Part shown: positions 5,959-7,023 of the stretch, piece by piece
How positions within the stretch are numbered: the stretch's first letter is position 1
Layout of the letters: each line of letters starts with the position of its first letter
NCBI GenBank assembly: GCA_903930725.1
Contig: CAIYZW010000880.1
Coordinates: 1 to 7,023, forward strand
Length of the DNA stretch: 7,023 nucleotides
Reading direction: 5' to 3'
Source of the DNA: an uncultured Bacteroidota bacterium
Lineage (GTDB): Bacteria; Bacteroidota; Bacteroidia; Bacteroidales; 4484-276
Program-made: the position numbers and the translations under genes
Notes under the pieces: generated by a model
Seen by the model: only the letters and a program-made list of their open reading frames with translations
The model's database searches: none
What the model was told of the DNA's origin: nothing

Positions 5959-7023
5959 ATGAGAGAAATAACACAAACCCAACTCGTGAAGGAGATAAGC
6001 ACTATGAAAGAAGAAATCACAAATAACCTGAACAATCCTGCGCAACTTGAAAAATTGTATCGGGAAAACAAAACGACTTTTAAAAAAGCTTTCAGCCTGG
6101 TTTATCCAGATATTCAGGAAACTACCACAGCTCAAATCTGGCATGAACGTCTGAACTATGAGAATGAAGAAATTTCGTGGGGTACAAGCAGCGACCTTAT
6201 TTTTGTAATTGCAGCATCATTCGTTGCCGGACTGGTAGCTAAAATCCCGGACTTCGCAGGAATTAACTCAGAATACTTCTATCCACGGAATATTGCTTTT
6301 GTGGTATTTCCTTTTTTAATGGCATATTTTACCTGGAAACAAAAAATCCAAACTAAAAAAATACTTATTGTTTTCACAGCAATTCTCATTTCGGCAATCT
6401 ACATTAACATCCTTCCAGATAATACCAAAAGTGATACTTTAATTTTAGCCTGTATCCACCTGCCATTATTCTTGTGGGCTCTACTGGGTTTTACATTTGT
6501 CGGAGGCGAAATCAGCAACTACCGCGAACGCATAGAATTTCTAAGATTTAATGGTGATTTTGTAGTGATGACAACGATTATCGCCATTGCTGGTTTTCTG
6601 ATGACAGCAATAACATTCGGGCTATTTAAGCTTATTGACCTGAACATTGAAGACTTTTACGCTAAATATGCTGCGATTTGGGGACTTGCCTCCTTACCAA
6701 TTGTTGGAACTTATCTTGTCCGCACAAATCCGCAACTTGTAAATAAAGTATCTCCGGTAATTGCCAAAGTATTCACACCATTGGTGCTTTTAACACTCGT
6801 TATTTATCTTATTGCTGTAATCTATACTGGCAAAGATCCTTATAACGACAGAGAATTTCTTCTGATTTTTAATCTGCTGCTCATTGGTGTGATGGCCATT
6901 ATCCTATTCTCGGTGGCTGAAACGTCGAAAAATTCAATAAATAAAACAGGGGCCATTTTGCTGCTTGGACTGTCGGTGGTGACGATAATTTTAAATGGGA
7001 TTGCCCTATCAGCCATCTTATTC
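5959..7023 (+). CDS. DUF4153-like polytopic membrane protein (3' truncated by the window edge)
   Basis: The frame is open from the ATG at 5959 to the right edge (355 residues, no stop). A soluble N-terminal region of about 75 residues (LEKLYRENKTTFKKAF about 30-45, then IWHERLNYE about 60-68) precedes roughly eight or nine hydrophobic segments (about 79-94, 110-125, 134-150, 160-181, 200-223, 238-254, 270-289, 300-318, 331-352). Layout and neighbours fit DUF4153 membrane proteins, whose function is unknown; this is recognition by pattern. A second in-frame ATG at 6004 has AAGGAG (5989-5994) 9 nt upstream, a strong Shine-Dalgarno unusual for this phylum, and would remove 15 residues. The longer start sits in A/T-rich sequence as usual for Bacteroidota. 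It is 52 nt after the regulator with no clear promoter or hairpin, so it is probably cotranscribed. Confidence 0.72.
   Translation, partial: MREITQTQLVKEISTMKEEITNNLNNPAQLEKLYRENKTTFKKAFSLVYPDIQETTTAQIWHERLNYENEEISWGTSSDLIFVIAASFVAGLVAKIPDFAGINSEYFYPRNIAFVVFPFLMAYFTWKQKIQTKKILIVFTAILISAIYINILPDNTKSDTLILACIHLPLFLWALLGFTFVGGEISNYRERIEFLRFNGDFVVMTTIIAIAGFLMTAITFGLFKLIDLNIEDFYAKYAAIWGLASLPIVGTYLVRTNPQLVNKVSPVIAKVFTPLVLLTLVIYLIAVIYTGKDPYNDREFLLIFNLLLIGVMAIILFSVAETSKNSINKTGAILLLGLSVVTIILNGIALSAILF
5989..5994 (+). promoter_or_regulatory. Shine-Dalgarno-like AAGGAG for an alternative start at 6004
   Basis: AAGGAG ends 9 nt before the in-frame ATG at 6004. No other gene start in this window has a comparable purine box, so it matters for choosing between 5959 and 6004 as the start of the DUF4153-like protein. 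It also encodes Lys-Glu inside the longer form, so the match may be chance. Confidence 0.35.

Noticed and set aside
5932..6144. Minus-strand open frame of 70 codons
   Set aside because: It overlaps the intergenic gap and the start of the DUF4153-like gene, with no promoter or recognised family.

Overview
The window looks like a chromosomal piece of a Bacteroidota bacterium. Four things point there: a type IX secretion (T9SS) C-terminal sorting domain at the left edge, A/T-rich gene starts mostly without Shine-Dalgarno sequences, two promoter elements of the Bacteroidota form (TTTG...TAnnTTTG), and protein families typical of the phylum. A marine or polysaccharide-degrading Marinilabiliales-type lineage is possible, but the sequence alone does not settle that. 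All genes are on the + strand.

Left part (1-4796): the end of a secreted protein with a T9SS sorting tail, then one large gene (408-4796). It encodes a 1462-residue exported protein with a signal peptide, five copies of a discoidin-like (F5/8 type C) beta-sandwich module, two fibronectin type III domains and a putative clan GH-A glycoside hydrolase barrel (proposed acid/base E999, nucleophile E1130). Four modules precede the barrel and one follows it. The substrate is unknown. Unlike the protein encoded upstream, it has no recognisable T9SS tail.

Boundary (4797-4971): a rho-independent terminator (4845-4875) closes the hydrolase gene. A two-part Bacteroidota promoter (4911-4942) then opens the next unit, and the pair separates two unrelated transcription units.

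Right part (4972-7023): an apparent three-gene operon of a six-helix membrane protein, a small winged-helix regulator whose GTG start overlaps the preceding stop by 4 nt, and a polytopic membrane protein resembling DUF4153 that runs off the right edge. The overlap suggests that the regulator and the first membrane protein are made together. The natural hypothesis is a regulator that controls its own membrane-protein operon, but no signal or target can be read from the sequence.

No tRNA, rRNA, CRISPR array, insertion sequence or phage gene was seen. The most unusual item is the architecture of the large hydrolase. The three-gene membrane/regulator cassette is the best candidate for a functionally undescribed system.
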